Source of the DNA: Palsa-504 sp963800415
GTDB taxonomy: Bacteria; Actinomycetota; Actinomycetes; Streptosporangiales; Streptosporangiaceae
Reading direction: 5' to 3'
Assembly: GCA_963800415.1 (NCBI GenBank)
Contig: CAWDBS010000081.1
Span: forward strand, 48,811-112,810
DNA length: 64,000 bases
Numbering within the stretch: the first letter of the stretch is position 1; each line of letters begins with the position of its first letter. This document shows positions 1-8,970 of the stretch, in pieces. A model generated the notes under the pieces. The model searched no databases. It had not been told where the DNA came from and worked only from the letters and a program-made list of their open reading frames with translations. Both the position numbers and the translations under genes were made by a program.

Positions 1-150
1 CGGCCACCGGGGGGGTCGGTCGTCGACCAGGACCGGCTCGACGCCCAGCGCCAGCAGCTTGCGCAGGTTGGCGTGGCCTTCGCGGCCCAGGCCCCAGACC
101 CCGACCCGGGCGCCGGCCAGGTCGGACCAGGAGAGCTTGGGCCGGGTCAT
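1..150 (-). CDS. murD2: MurD-like muropeptide ligase (MurD2), N-terminal fragment
   Basis: Only the first 50 codons lie in the window; the gene continues past base 1. The peptide begins MTRPKLSWSDLAGARVGVWG and continues with a Rossmann-type GLGREGHAN turn and an acidic strand end (VLVDD), as in the UDP-binding N-domain of MurD ligases. Its ATG overlaps the stop of murL by 4 bases (ATGA), so translation is probably coupled. In the known MurD2/MurL pathway, MurD2 adds L-Glu to UDP-MurNAc-L-Ala and MurL then epimerises that residue. The assignment to MurD2 rather than ordinary MurD rests on the adjacent murL, since the catalytic core is outside the window. Confidence 0.75.
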   Translation of the reverse strand, partial: MTRPKLSWSDLAGARVGVWGLGREGHANLRKLLALGVEPVLVDDRPPRWP

Positions 151-1634
151 TGATACCCGGCGGGGATGAAGTTCTGGCCCACCGGCCGGAGCATGGCGGC
201 GGCGTCCGCCGCGGACGGCGCGTCCGGCCAGCTGGCCACCTCGGCCGCGAGTGCCTGCAGCAAGCCGGCCCTTCCCCGGTCCTCGCGCCGGGCGGCCAGC
301 AGCACTGCCGCCCGGCACTCGGTGACTTCACCGACGCATTCGAACGGCTTGGCGCCCGCACCGAGCAGTGACCGGAACTTGGCCGCCAGCCCCGGATCGT
401 CGAGCGGCTCCCCGGTCACCGTGAAGATCCGCCGCAGCGCTTCGGCCGGCAGGAACGGGGCGAGGATCAGGTCGATGAAGCAGCATTTGTCGCACTGCCC
501 GCACCAGTGCGTGAGCCGGCGGGCCCGTTCGGCATAAAAAGCCTTGTTGCAGCTGCGGAACGAGCCGTGGTACGGCTCGAGCGCCGCGAACTCCTGCCCC
601 ACCCACAGTTCGGTCCGGTCCCTGAGCCAGGAGAAGTACTCGGGCAGCCGCGCCGGGCTTTGCGCCAGCACGTCGCGGAAGGCCGCCTCGAACTGCTCGC
701 TCTTGGAGAACTGGTGGTTGACCGGGTGTCCGGCGTACTCGAGCGTCGGGATGGACGCCGACCACTCGTTGGACATCACTACCGTGTCCCGGTCCTCGAG
801 CACCGCGGCCAGCACCGCGATCGCGGACAGGATCCCGGTCACCGGCACGTGCCCGTTGAGGAAGCCGAGTTCGGCGGACCGCAGCAGCTGCGGGTCGATC
901 TCGCGTTCGGCGCGGATGACCGGTAGCCCGGTCACCGCGGCCGGCTGCTCGATCGCGTCGAACCGGTCGGCGGGCCTGCTCGCCACGAACAGCGCCACGT
1001 CGGCGAGCCGCCGCACCCGCTCCACCGTCACGATCGAGTCGATCCCGCCACCGAACGGCACCAGAGCCCGCCGCGGACCCCGGAGGGGTCCCAAGGTTCC
1101 CCCCAACGGGGGGCCGAGGGGGTCTGGGGGGAACGGTCTCCCCCCAGGAGCGGGGGGGTCTGGGGGGGGCGTCCCCCCGAGGCTAAACCGTGCGGGGGGG
1201 TCTGGGGGGGGCGTCCCCCCGAGGCTAAACCGTGCGGGGGGGTCTGGGGGGGGCGTCCCCCCGAGGCGAAACTCCAGCGAGGTCAGGTCCAGACCGTTGC
1301 GGTAGGCGAACTCGCCCAGGCCCTGGAGGTAGAACTCGCGGAGGAAGGCCAGTTCGGCCTCGGTCAGCGCGGTCTCGCCGAAGTCGACGACCGCCGGCGC
1401 CGCGGTCTTGTAATACGAGACGCCGGCCAGCAGGAACACCAGCCGCGCCGCCGTGCGGGCCGCTTCAGTCTGCCAGCGTGGCCCTGCCGCCAACGTGACC
1501 CGCTCAGTGAACTCCCGCCCGTCAAGCTCATACCAGCAGCTCAGCACCCCCCGCTCCGCATCCAGTGAGAACCCCCCGTAGCGGAACGCGCTTCCGCGGG
1601 CCAATGGTTGTGGCACCGTACCCGAAACAGTCAT
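147..1634 (-). CDS. murL: UDP-MurNAc-L-Ala-L-Glu epimerase (MurL)
   Basis: A 495-residue protein starting MTVSGTV; its ATG overlaps the pgeF stop (TCATGA). Known role of the family: ATP-dependent epimerisation of the terminal L-Glu of UDP-MurNAc-L-Ala-L-Glu to D-Glu, bypassing glutamate racemase. Visible features are a PP-loop-like VPFGGGIDSIVTVE motif near the middle and a Cys cluster, CGQCDKCCFIDL, near the C-terminus, both as I recall them for MurL. Between EFRLGG and the PP-loop lies a low-complexity Pro/Gly stretch of about 60 residues. It is encoded by a G/C-tract repeat holding three 42-bp units and looks like an in-frame insertion. The order pgeF-murL-murD2 with 4-bp overlaps supports a cell-wall role. 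Confidence 0.85.
   Translation of the reverse strand: MTVSGTVPQPLARGSAFRYGGFSLDAERGVLSCWYELDGREFTERVTLAAGPRWQTEAARTAARLVFLLAGVSYYKTAAPAVVDFGETALTEAELAFLREFYLQGLGEFAYRNGLDLTSLEFRLGGTPPPDPPARFSLGGTPPPDPPARFSLGGTPPPDPPAPGGRPFPPDPLGPPLGGTLGPLRGPRRALVPFGGGIDSIVTVERVRRLADVALFVASRPADRFDAIEQPAAVTGLPVIRAEREIDPQLLRSAELGFLNGHVPVTGILSAIAVLAAVLEDRDTVVMSNEWSASIPTLEYAGHPVNHQFSKSEQFEAAFRDVLAQSPARLPEYFSWLRDRTELWVGQEFAALEPYHGSFRSCNKAFYAERARRLTHWCGQCDKCCFIDLILAPFLPAEALRRIFTVTGEPLDDPGLAAKFRSLLGAGAKPFECVGEVTECRAAVLLAARREDRGRAGLLQALAAEVASWPDAPSAADAAAMLRPVGQNFIPAGYQ
1076..1270. repeat. G/C-tract repeat with three 42-bp tandem units inside murL
   Basis: From about 1150 a 42-bp unit repeats three times (1150, 1192, 1234). 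Each contains runs of 7-8 G followed by a C-run palindrome, GGGGGGGGCGTCCCCCC. Bases 1076-1149 hold related degenerate G/C runs. The length keeps the murL frame open and encodes GGTPPPDPPARFSL repeats. It belongs with the G/C-tract copies at 10440, 33937, 54818 and 58708. Confidence 0.85.
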
Positions 1635-2524
1635 GAGGTTGTCCCATCCATTGATTTCTGGCCGGGGGCGCGGAGGCAGGCGGCTAGGGCGAGGCGGCCG
1701 CAGGGGCGGGCGGTGCGGTCGCTGAAGAAGGGGCCGGGGATGGTGGGGGCAGCGGAGCTCGTGGGGCCGGTGGGGAGGAAGGTGGTGTGGATCTGGGGGG
1801 CGGGGACGCCGGCCGCGCGGAGGCCGTGGCGGTTGGCGGCCCACAGATCGAGGAACCAGCGGCCAGCGGCGGACGGGTCGGGCCGGATGAACGTGGCGGC
1901 GGGGCCGAACGTCCGGGTGACGGCCTGGTGGACGTCGGGGCCGACCTGGTAGCGGTCCGCGGCGATGGCGGGACCGATACCGGCGATGACGTCGGACGGG
2001 CGAGAGCCCAGCCCTTGCATAGCGGCGACGGCCGCGGCGGTCACCCCGGCCACGGTGCCGCGCCAGCCCGCGTGCACGCAGGCGAGCACGCCGGCCACCG
2101 GATCGTGCAGCACGATCGGCACGCAGTCCGCGGTCAAGATGGCAAGCACCACCCCGGGCGAGGCCGTGACCAGCGCGTCGGCGTCGGCGATGGCGTCGTC
2201 GAGCGAGACCGTGCCGCTCCCCCGGTCGGCCTCGCCGACGACGCGGACCCCGGGACCGTGCACCTGGCGGGCGAAGACGAAATCGTCAAGGCTGGTGCCG
2301 AAGGCGGCGGCCAGCCGACGCCGGTTCTCGAGCACGCAGCTGGGGTCGTCGCCGACGGTCAGGCTCAGGTTCAGCGTCGCGTAGGGGCCGGACGACACCC
2401 CGCCGGAGCGGGCGGTGACGACGGCGTCGGCACCCGATGCCTCCAGGGCAGGCCAGGTCAGCAGGCGCAGGGCGCCGGCCGCGCGGAACGCGGTGGAGGG
2501 TGGTGACTGGGTGTCGGAGGTCAT
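1631..2524 (-). CDS. pgeF: Peptidoglycan editing factor PgeF (YfiH/DUF152, multicopper polyphenol oxidase-like)
   Basis: A 297-residue protein starting MTSDTQSPP. Family landmarks are RQVHGPGV, TADCVPIVLHD and VHAGWRGTVAGV, which carry the Cys and His residues of the metal site. In E. coli, PgeF removes muropeptide precursors carrying L-Ser in place of L-Ala at position 1. Here it starts 12 bp after an M19 dipeptidase and overlaps murL by 4 bp, instead of lying beside ftsZ as in many Gram-positives. This links it to peptidoglycan precursor editing. The C-terminal tail after FFSDRTARPCGRLAL is slightly longer than usual and ends in the overlap. Confidence 0.88.
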   Translation of the reverse strand: MTSDTQSPPSTAFRAAGALRLLTWPALEASGADAVVTARSGGVSSGPYATLNLSLTVGDDPSCVLENRRRLAAAFGTSLDDFVFARQVHGPGVRVVGEADRGSGTVSLDDAIADADALVTASPGVVLAILTADCVPIVLHDPVAGVLACVHAGWRGTVAGVTAAAVAAMQGLGSRPSDVIAGIGPAIAADRYQVGPDVHQAVTRTFGPAATFIRPDPSAAGRWFLDLWAANRHGLRAAGVPAPQIHTTFLPTGPTSSAAPTIPGPFFSDRTARPCGRLALAACLRAPGQKSMDGTTS

Positions 2525-2535
2525 CGGCTGAGAGC

Positions 2536-3723
2536 TTAGCGGGCCGCGAAGGCCTCGACTGCGCGCAGCGCGCGGAGCAGGTTGCCGCCGGCCAGCGTGG
2601 CACAGTCCGGTTCGGTCCAGCCACGGCGGAGCAGCTCGGCGAACAAGGCCGGGTAGGCGGACACGTCCTCCAGGCCGACCGTGACATCGGTGGTGCCGTC
2701 GAAGTCGCCGCCGAGGCCGACGTGCTCGATCCCCGCGACCCGGCGGACGTGCTCGATGTGGTCGGCTACCTGGGACAGCGTTGCCCTGGGGTGCGGGTGG
2801 GCGTGTTCCCACTCGGGCTTGATGCTGAGCACCTGGTCGAGGTTCCTGGGGTCCAGGCCGCGGCGAGCGGCCTCGGCCTTGAGGCCGGCCGTCCAGCTGG
2901 CGCACTCCTGGGCGACGAAGCCGGGCACGAACGTCACCATGCAGACCCCGCCATTGCCGGCCAGCCGGGCCAGCACGTCGTCGGGCACGTTGCGCGGGCT
3001 GTCGGTGACCGCCTTGGCGCTGGAGTGCGAGAAGATCACCGGGGCCTGGGCCACGTCCAGCGCATGGTGCATATGTCCGGAGACCGCGACGTGCGACAGG
3101 TCGACGAGCATGCCGATCCGCTGCATTTCCCGGACCACGTCCCGGCCGAACTCGGTCAGCCCGCCGGCCTGCGGCTCGTCGGTGGCCGAATCGGCCCAGC
3201 CGACGTTGGCGTTGTGGGTCAAGGTCAGGTACCTGACGCCGAGCGCGTAAAGCATCCGCAGCACGCCGAGCGAGCCGGCGATCGCGTGTCCGCCTTCGGC
3301 GCCGAGCAGCGAGGCTACCCGGCCGGAGGCGAAGATCCGCTCCACGTCGTCCGCGGTCAGCGCGAGCCCGAGCGCCTCCGGGTAGCACGCGATCATCCGG
3401 CGGGCCAGGTCGATCTGCTCGAGCACGGCAACGACCGCCCTGTCCCCGGCCAGCGAGGCGGGCACGTAGACCGACCAGAACTGCGCGCCTACCCGGCCGG
3501 CCGCGAGCCTGGGCAGGTCGGTGTGCGTGCCGTCGACCGGCGCGGCCAGGTTCACCGCGGCGGGGTGGCCCGGGTGGCCGGGGCCGGACGCGGCCGGGAC
3601 CAGGCGTACTTGGCTCACGTCACCGCCCGCCCGCTCGCGCAGCGCCCACGGCAGGTCGTTGTGCCCGTCGATCAGCGGGAACCGCCCGAGGAGGTCCCGC
3701 GCTTGCCGGATGAGTTCAGTCAC
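2536..3723 (-). CDS. Membrane dipeptidase (renal dipeptidase family, peptidase M19)
   Basis: A 395-residue protein, usual length for the family. Zinc-ligand motifs are visible: DGHNDLPWALR near residue 20 (HxD), GAEGGHAIAG (bridging Glu), VDLSHVA and FSHSSAKAV (His ligands). M19 enzymes hydrolyse dipeptides, often with a D-residue at the C-terminal position; no signal peptide is visible, so this one is probably cytosolic. It heads the operon with pgeF, murL and murD2. Recycling of L-Ala-D-Glu-type dipeptides is therefore a reasonable inference, but the substrate is not shown by the sequence. Confidence 0.9.
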   Translation of the reverse strand: MTELIRQARDLLGRFPLIDGHNDLPWALRERAGGDVSQVRLVPAASGPGHPGHPAAVNLAAPVDGTHTDLPRLAAGRVGAQFWSVYVPASLAGDRAVVAVLEQIDLARRMIACYPEALGLALTADDVERIFASGRVASLLGAEGGHAIAGSLGVLRMLYALGVRYLTLTHNANVGWADSATDEPQAGGLTEFGRDVVREMQRIGMLVDLSHVAVSGHMHHALDVAQAPVIFSHSSAKAVTDSPRNVPDDVLARLAGNGGVCMVTFVPGFVAQECASWTAGLKAEAARRGLDPRNLDQVLSIKPEWEHAHPHPRATLSQVADHIEHVRRVAGIEHVGLGGDFDGTTDVTVGLEDVSAYPALFAELLRRGWTEPDCATLAGGNLLRALRAVEAFAAR

Positions 3724-3759
3724 CTGGCCAGCTTAGGGGCGAGGGTTAGCCAGGGCGCT

Positions 3760-3857
3760 CGCGGCGGGCTGCGGCCTGGTCCCGGCGGGCTGCGGCCTGG
3801 TCCCGGCAGGCTGCGGCCTGGTCCCGGCAGGCTGCGGCCTGGTCCCGGCGGGCTGGG
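3760..3857. repeat. 21-bp tandem repeat, about 4.7 copies
   Basis: The unit CCCGGCGGGCTGCGGCCTGG plus T is repeated with a G/A change in the third and fourth copies. The array lies 37 bp upstream of the dipeptidase start and before the tyrosine phosphatase gene, so it sits in the divergent promoter interval. The unit contains GCAGGC/GCCTG-like dyads but no obvious known operator. Confidence 0.85.
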
Positions 3858-3974
3858 GACTTGCCGGTTCTCGCGACCGCAAATAACTGGCATTCATGCT
3901 GGTGAAACGGCGTATGGGAGTTACTCTTATGGTGGTTGGGGGGACGTAAGGCGGTGCGTAATGGGCCTGGTCCG

Positions 3975-4883
3975 ATGACCGGAGAGCGCACCCCGTCGCG
4001 TCACGTCTCCCTCGACGGCGCGGTGAACGTGCGGGACATCGGCGGCTACCGCGTTGCCCACGGACTGGAGGTCATGCGCGGCCAGCTGTTCCGCGGCGAC
4101 TCGCTCAGCCAGCTGACCAGCCCCGATGTGGAGCGGCTCGACCGGCTCGGACTGCGCACCGTGATCGACTTCAGGACACCGGGCGAGGTCCTGCTCGGCG
4201 GCAACGACCGGCTGCCCTACGGGGTCGAATTCGCTCACCTGCCGGTCAGCGGCGGCGATCTCGGGGCCGTCCACGAGCTCATCGCCAGCGGCGACCACGA
4301 GCGGCAGCGGCGCGAACTCGGCGACGGGCACGCCGCCTCCTTCATGGTGGAGATGAACCGCGGGTTCGTCGCCGACGCCAGGCAGCGGAAGGCGTTCGGG
4401 GCCGCGCTGCGGCTGGTGTGCGCGCCCGGGCGGCTGCCGCTGCTCTACCACTGCACCGGCGGCAAGGACCGCACCGGGTGGATGACCGCCATCGTGCTCA
4501 CCGCGCTCGGCGTGCCGCGCGAGCTGGTGCTCCGTGACTACCTGTTGTCCAACGACTTGCACCGGACCGGTTATCAGAAGCTCCGCTTCGACCTGGTCAA
4601 GACCGGGATCATAGCCGATCCCGACCTGCTCCGGCCCGTCCTCGAGCAGAGCGCCACCTACCTGGGCGCCGCCTTCGAGGAGGCGGACCGGCAGTACGGG
4701 TCGTTCGGCCGGTTCCTGGCCTACGGCCTGGAGGTCAGCGAGGCCATGCTGGCCGAGCTGCGCCGGACACTGCTCGGCGACCTGGTGCCGCCGGAACCCG
4801 TCCCGTTAGCCCTGCTCCGTCAGCCCAGCTCCGTCAGCCCCTGCGGCGGCGCGGGCCTATGCGGCGCAGCTGGATCCAGGTGA
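3975..4883 (+). CDS. Tyrosine/serine phosphatase (Y_phosphatase3 family)
   Basis: About 302 residues from ATG 3975; an in-frame GTG at 3936 is an alternative start. It has NVRDIGGY near the N-terminus and the P-loop HCTGGKDRTGW, i.e. Cys-x5-Arg, typical of secreted or cytosolic PtpB-like phosphatases. Family members dephosphorylate phosphotyrosine, and in some cases phosphoinositides. The gene is convergent with the FHA-ABC transporter and their 3' ends overlap by 50 bp. Because FHA domains bind phospho-Thr, a shared phospho-signalling context is possible, but nothing in the sequence proves it. Confidence 0.88.
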   Translation: MTGERTPSRHVSLDGAVNVRDIGGYRVAHGLEVMRGQLFRGDSLSQLTSPDVERLDRLGLRTVIDFRTPGEVLLGGNDRLPYGVEFAHLPVSGGDLGAVHELIASGDHERQRRELGDGHAASFMVEMNRGFVADARQRKAFGAALRLVCAPGRLPLLYHCTGGKDRTGWMTAIVLTALGVPRELVLRDYLLSNDLHRTGYQKLRFDLVKTGIIADPDLLRPVLEQSATYLGAAFEEADRQYGSFGRFLAYGLEVSEAMLAELRRTLLGDLVPPEPVPLALLRQPSSVSPCGGAGLCGAAGSR

Positions 4884-7557
4884 GCACGCTGAAGACCGCC
4901 GCAAGCCCGATCATAAGGCCCATGTCGCGCAGCCAGTTCGAGGATGTCTGCGTCCACAGCGGGTCAATGATCGTGCCAAACACGGCAGGAGGGCTGATCT
5001 TGTCGTAGTTGACGGTCGTTGCCACCGCGGCGTAGCCCCAGCGGGACGGCGCTATCGCCGCGAGGTACGTGAGTGGGCTCGTCAGCAGCAGCACGCCGCC
5101 GGACAGGATGACCTGGGCCATGGTGAGCAGCACCAAGAAGGGCATCGCCTTCTCCGACGTGCTCACCAGGGCGGACACCAGCAGGCCGAGGCACATCGAG
5201 GCGGCAGCGAGCACGGCGATGCCGAGCATGATCTCAATGAGCGGGGCGCCGGTCAGGAAGGCGCCGTGGGCGGGCATCGGGCTACGCCCGGCCACCCCGA
5301 GCAGCACGAGCAGGAAGGACTGCACGATGCTGATCACGCCGAGCACCAGCAGCTTGGAAAACAGGTAGGCACCGGACGAAAGGCCGGCCGCTCGTTCCCT
5401 GATATAGATCGGGCGTTCCTTGACCAGTTCCCTGATCGAGCTCGCCGTGCCCGACAGACAGGCGCAGATGACCAAGATCAGCAGCAGTGTTGCTATTTCG
5501 TTGTTCTTGCCGGGCGGACCCGCCAGGCCGTCGGGGCTGGTCGGTATCAGGCGAATCAGCGCGCCCAAGATGATGGGCAGCAGGACCATGAACGTCAGGT
5601 AGCCGCGGTCGGACGCAATCACCCGCACGTACCGGCGGGTCAGCGTGGTCATCTGCCGCAGCGCGCCGCGCCGCTGCGGCGGCGGCGCGGCCGCGAGCTC
5701 CTGTTCGTTGGGTGCAGGCGCCGGGCGCGGCCGACCGAGTACGTACTGCGCGTAGGCGGGCGAGGCGGCGAACTCGCCTGCCCAGTCACGATCCGGGTAG
5801 GCCTCGAAGGCCTGGAACACCTCGGCCCAGCCGGGCTCGCCGAAGTAGCTGAGGCCCTCGTCGGGCGGGCCGTAGAAGGCCACCTTCCCGCCGGGCACCA
5901 GGACCAGCAGCCGGTCGCAGGTGTCCAGGTTGGCGACGCTGTGCGTGACCACGATGACGGTCCGGCCGTCGTGGGCCAGGTCGCGCATCTGCTCCATGAC
6001 CGACTTGTCCAGGCCGGGATCCAGGCCGGAGGTCGGCTCGTCCAGGAACAGCAGCGACGGCTTGGTCAGCAGTTCCTGCGCCACGTTGACCCGCTTGAGC
6101 TGCCCGCCGGACAGCCGGTCCGCGCGCGTGTTGGCGTGCTTGGTCAGGCCGAGCTCATTCATCACCTCGTCGACCCGGACGTCCCGCTCGGCGGGCTTGG
6201 TGTCGGCCGGGAAGCGGAGCTCGGCCGAGTACTGCAGCGCACGGCGGGCGGTCAGCTGGGTGTGCAGGACGCTTTCCTGCGGGACCAGGCCGATCCGGTA
6301 CCGGAGCTCGTTGTAGTTCTGGTACAAGTCCCGGTTGTCGTAGAGCACGGTGCCGGTGTCCGCCGGGCGCATGCCGGTCAGCGCGCCGAGCAGCGTCGAC
6401 TTGCCCGCGCCGCTGGGACCGATGACGCCGACCAGCGACTTCTCCGGGATCGGGAACGTGACCCGGTCCAGCAGCACCTTGCCGCCCGACACCTTCACCA
6501 CCAGGTCCTGGGCCGTGAAGGTGATCAGGCCGTCGTCGACGAACTGGATGAGCTCGCCGTCCTTGAGCCGGAACGTGGAGCTCCCGATGCTGACGAGGTC
6601 CCGTTCGGTCAGGATCTGCCTGGAAACCTGCTGGCCGTTGACAAAAGTCCCGTTATGGCTGTCGAGGTCGACGATCTCGTAGCTGCCGGTGGGTGACTTG
6701 CGCAATTCCGCGTGGTGCCGCGACACATTGAGGTCGGAAAGGACCAGGTCATTGTCGGGCCCGCGGCCGATGCGCATGGCCTTGGCAGGCAGCGGCATCC
6801 GCGAGGTGGGCCTGCGGTCCACGCTCGGCAGCAGGTCCGGCGTGACCGGCGGGGCAGGCTGGACCGGCGGGGCAGGCTGGACCGGCGCCGCGGCCGCGGC
6901 GTGCCGCGGGGCATGCTCGCGCGGCGCGGGAGGCTCGTACGGCGCGGGAGGCTCGTACGGCGCGACGGGCTCGGGCGCGGGCGCGGCCTCCGGGGCCGGC
7001 TGCCACCAGGACTCGGAGTCGTGCCCCGGGGCGGGTTCCGGGGCGGGCGGGGCCGACGGCGCCGCAGCGGGCGGAACGGGAGAGGCCGACAAGGCGGTGC
7101 CAGGATGATCGAGCGGGGGGGCGGCGGGCGGCGGGGCCGCGGCCGCGGGCACCTGGGGCATGCAGCGCAGGACCGGGCCGTCGTCCGGGTTTCCCAGCCG
7201 CACCACGCAGTCCGCGCTGATCTCGATCCGGTCCAGCCGCTGCAGACCGAGGAACGTCCCGTTGGTGCTGTCGAGATCCTCGATGACCCAGCCGTCGCCG
7301 TCGACCCGCAGCACCCCATGCTGCCACGACACGCGCGAGTCGGTCATGACGATGTCGGACTTGGGGTCCCGGCCGATGTGGTACGTGGTCCCGGCGGTCA
7401 GTTGATGATCCGAGCGCCTGGTCCGTACCACGAGGTCGGACGGGACAGGCGGGGCGGCGGCCGCGCCCGGCGGAGGCGCAGCCTCGGCGAGCCCGGCTGA
7501 GGAAGGACTGGCCTGCGGCGGCCGACGGTCAGACCAGTCAAAACTCTCGGGTGGCAT
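4834..7557 (-). CDS. FHA-domain ABC transporter, Rv1747-like (two FHA + ATPase + ABC2 membrane domain)
   Basis: About 907 residues from ATG 7557 (MPPESFDW). Order: FHA-1 (GRDPKSD, STNGTFL), a Pro/Ala-rich linker with 18-bp repeats (PYEPPA, PPVQPA), FHA-2 (GRGPDND, SRHHAEL, HNGTFVNG), and an ATPase with Walker A GPSGAGKST, signature LSGGQLKR and Walker B LLFLDEPTSGLD. Six hydrophobic C-terminal segments follow, so this is an ABCG-type half transporter. In M. tuberculosis, Rv1747 exports cell-envelope glycolipid components and its FHA domains bind phospho-Thr made by PknF. The frame stays open upstream to 7806, but that extension is low-quality sequence, so 7557 is preferred. Confidence 0.9.
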   Translation of the reverse strand: MPPESFDWSDRRPPQASPSSAGLAEAAPPPGAAAAPPVPSDLVVRTRRSDHQLTAGTTYHIGRDPKSDIVMTDSRVSWQHGVLRVDGDGWVIEDLDSTNGTFLGLQRLDRIEISADCVVRLGNPDDGPVLRCMPQVPAAAAPPPAAPPLDHPGTALSASPVPPAAAPSAPPAPEPAPGHDSESWWQPAPEAAPAPEPVAPYEPPAPYEPPAPREHAPRHAAAAAPVQPAPPVQPAPPVTPDLLPSVDRRPTSRMPLPAKAMRIGRGPDNDLVLSDLNVSRHHAELRKSPTGSYEIVDLDSHNGTFVNGQQVSRQILTERDLVSIGSSTFRLKDGELIQFVDDGLITFTAQDLVVKVSGGKVLLDRVTFPIPEKSLVGVIGPSGAGKSTLLGALTGMRPADTGTVLYDNRDLYQNYNELRYRIGLVPQESVLHTQLTARRALQYSAELRFPADTKPAERDVRVDEVMNELGLTKHANTRADRLSGGQLKRVNVAQELLTKPSLLFLDEPTSGLDPGLDKSVMEQMRDLAHDGRTVIVVTHSVANLDTCDRLLVLVPGGKVAFYGPPDEGLSYFGEPGWAEVFQAFEAYPDRDWAGEFAASPAYAQYVLGRPRPAPAPNEQELAAAPPPQRRGALRQMTTLTRRYVRVIASDRGYLTFMVLLPIILGALIRLIPTSPDGLAGPPGKNNEIATLLLILVICACLSGTASSIRELVKERPIYIRERAAGLSSGAYLFSKLLVLGVISIVQSFLLVLLGVAGRSPMPAHGAFLTGAPLIEIMLGIAVLAAASMCLGLLVSALVSTSEKAMPFLVLLTMAQVILSGGVLLLTSPLTYLAAIAPSRWGYAAVATTVNYDKISPPAVFGTIIDPLWTQTSSNWLRDMGLMIGLAAVFSVLTWIQLRRIGPRRRRG

Positions 7558-7858
7558 GCTTACACAGTGTAGGGCCGACGCGGGTAAACGGGAATCACGA
7601 GAACCATTCAGGTTGACCGCGCGTTTTGACATATTGGGAGGCGGACACCCTGATACTGGAACGTCCGGCACTGCGTCTGAACGGCACCGCGTCTGAATTG
7701 AGCGTTGAACCCGAGCCACACCCGCGCTATACGGCACATGTGACTCACTGTTATCCCCGGTAACTAAGTGGTACCCCAGAGGTGGGAATGATGGTCGTAA
7801 GTGCATATTGCGGGGATGGGGATATGGTCATCATTTCCCGCACCGTGGGGAACGCGGC
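7558..7858. other. Divergent intergenic region between FHA-ABC and the LmeA-like gene
   Basis: About 300 bp with lower GC than its neighbours, lying between genes transcribed outward. It must hold both promoters. No clear -35/-10 pair, riboswitch or RNA gene was recognised. Confidence 0.5.
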
Positions 7859-8970
7859 ATGAGCTCCGATCCCGACCAAGCCTGGCCCTGAGTGGTGGCA
7901 GCAGCCGCAAGGCCCCAAGAGAGACCAGGGTCACCAGGACCATCAAGATGCCCAGGGGACGCAGGATCTTCCTACGAACCAGGGGTCCCAGGATTCCCAG
8001 GATTCCCAGGCGACGCGGCAGTACCCGACGACCCAGGGGTCCCCGCCTGGCCAGGGTTTCCAGTCCGGTCAGGGTTTCCAGTCCGGTCCGGGTTTCCCGT
8101 CCGGCCAGGGTTTCCCGGAGAGCCAGGGTGTCCCGTCCGGTCAGGCTTTCCCGGCCCGGCGGCAGGGGGCTGGCCAGGGATACCGGCACGATCAGAACTA
8201 CCCCGGGAACCAGGGCTATCAGGGACCTCCGGGGACGCAGGGCTATCCGGCTAGCCAGGGCTTCCCTGGGGCGCAGGGCTACCAGGGGCCGGGCGCCCCG
8301 GGTGCGCCGACGGCGCCGGTGGCCGCTCATCACCCTGATCGTGATCATCGTGGTGCTGGTGGTCGGCGACCGCGCCGCCAAGGCCTATACCGAGGACCAG
8401 ATGGCCAGCCAGGTTCAGTCGTCGCTGGCCCTGTCCGGCAAGCCGCACGTGACCATCCAGGGGTTCCCGTTCCTGACCCAGCTGGCCGCCCGCGATTTCC
8501 GTACCGTCAACATCAACGCGAGCAACGAGACCGCGGGGCCAGGCGGCGAGCTCGAGATCGCCAGCCTGACCGCCACGCTGCACGGGATGCATATCCACGG
8601 GCTCAACAGCGCGACAATCGACCAGTTCAACGCCACGGCACTGGTCACCTTCACCGCCCTCGGGAATGCGGGCGGCATCCCGCAAGGCATCACGCTGGCA
8701 CCTGACGGACCGAACCAGATCAAGGCGAGCATCGACATCCTGGGCTTCAGCAGCTCGGCCACCGCCAAGGTCACCCAGGTCGGAAGCAACAAGATCAACG
8801 TTAAGGTCACCGACTTCGGGGGGGTACCGGCCGACGTCCTTGGCAGCCTGGCGGACTTCACCATCAGCATCCCCAAGCTCCCGGCGGGAGTGACGATCCA
8901 GAGCATCAGCGTCACCCAGCAGGGGCTCCGGATCACCGCGGCCGGCCAGAACACCACCCTGAGCCAGTGA
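7859..8970 (+). CDS. LmeA-like DUF2993 protein with repetitive N-terminus; two +1 frameshifts
   Basis: ATG 7859 gives MSSDPDQAWP followed by TGA at 7889. Skipping one base continues with EWWQQPQG and a Gln/Gly/Phe repeat domain of 18-bp units (GQGFQS, GQGFPS). A second +1 shift near 8300 leads into an Arg-rich stretch, one transmembrane helix (PLITLIVIIVVLVVGD) and a DUF2993 domain of about 200 residues. DUF2993/LmeA proteins bind phospholipid and support lipoglycan assembly in mycobacteria. Here the protein would be anchored by its one helix with a cytoplasmic repeat tail. The three conserved segments in three frames suggest sequencing insertions, but CCC-TGA is also a known +1 slippery context. 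Confidence 0.75.

Noticed and set aside
3760..3857. Possible CRISPR array
   Set aside because: Direct tandem units without spacers; the same holds for the arrays at 22355, 27659, 42186 and 53742.
7558..7806. Upstream extension of the FHA-ABC protein
   Set aside because: The extra 83 residues are atypical and would use up the divergent promoter region; ATG 7557 leads directly into the usual sequence.
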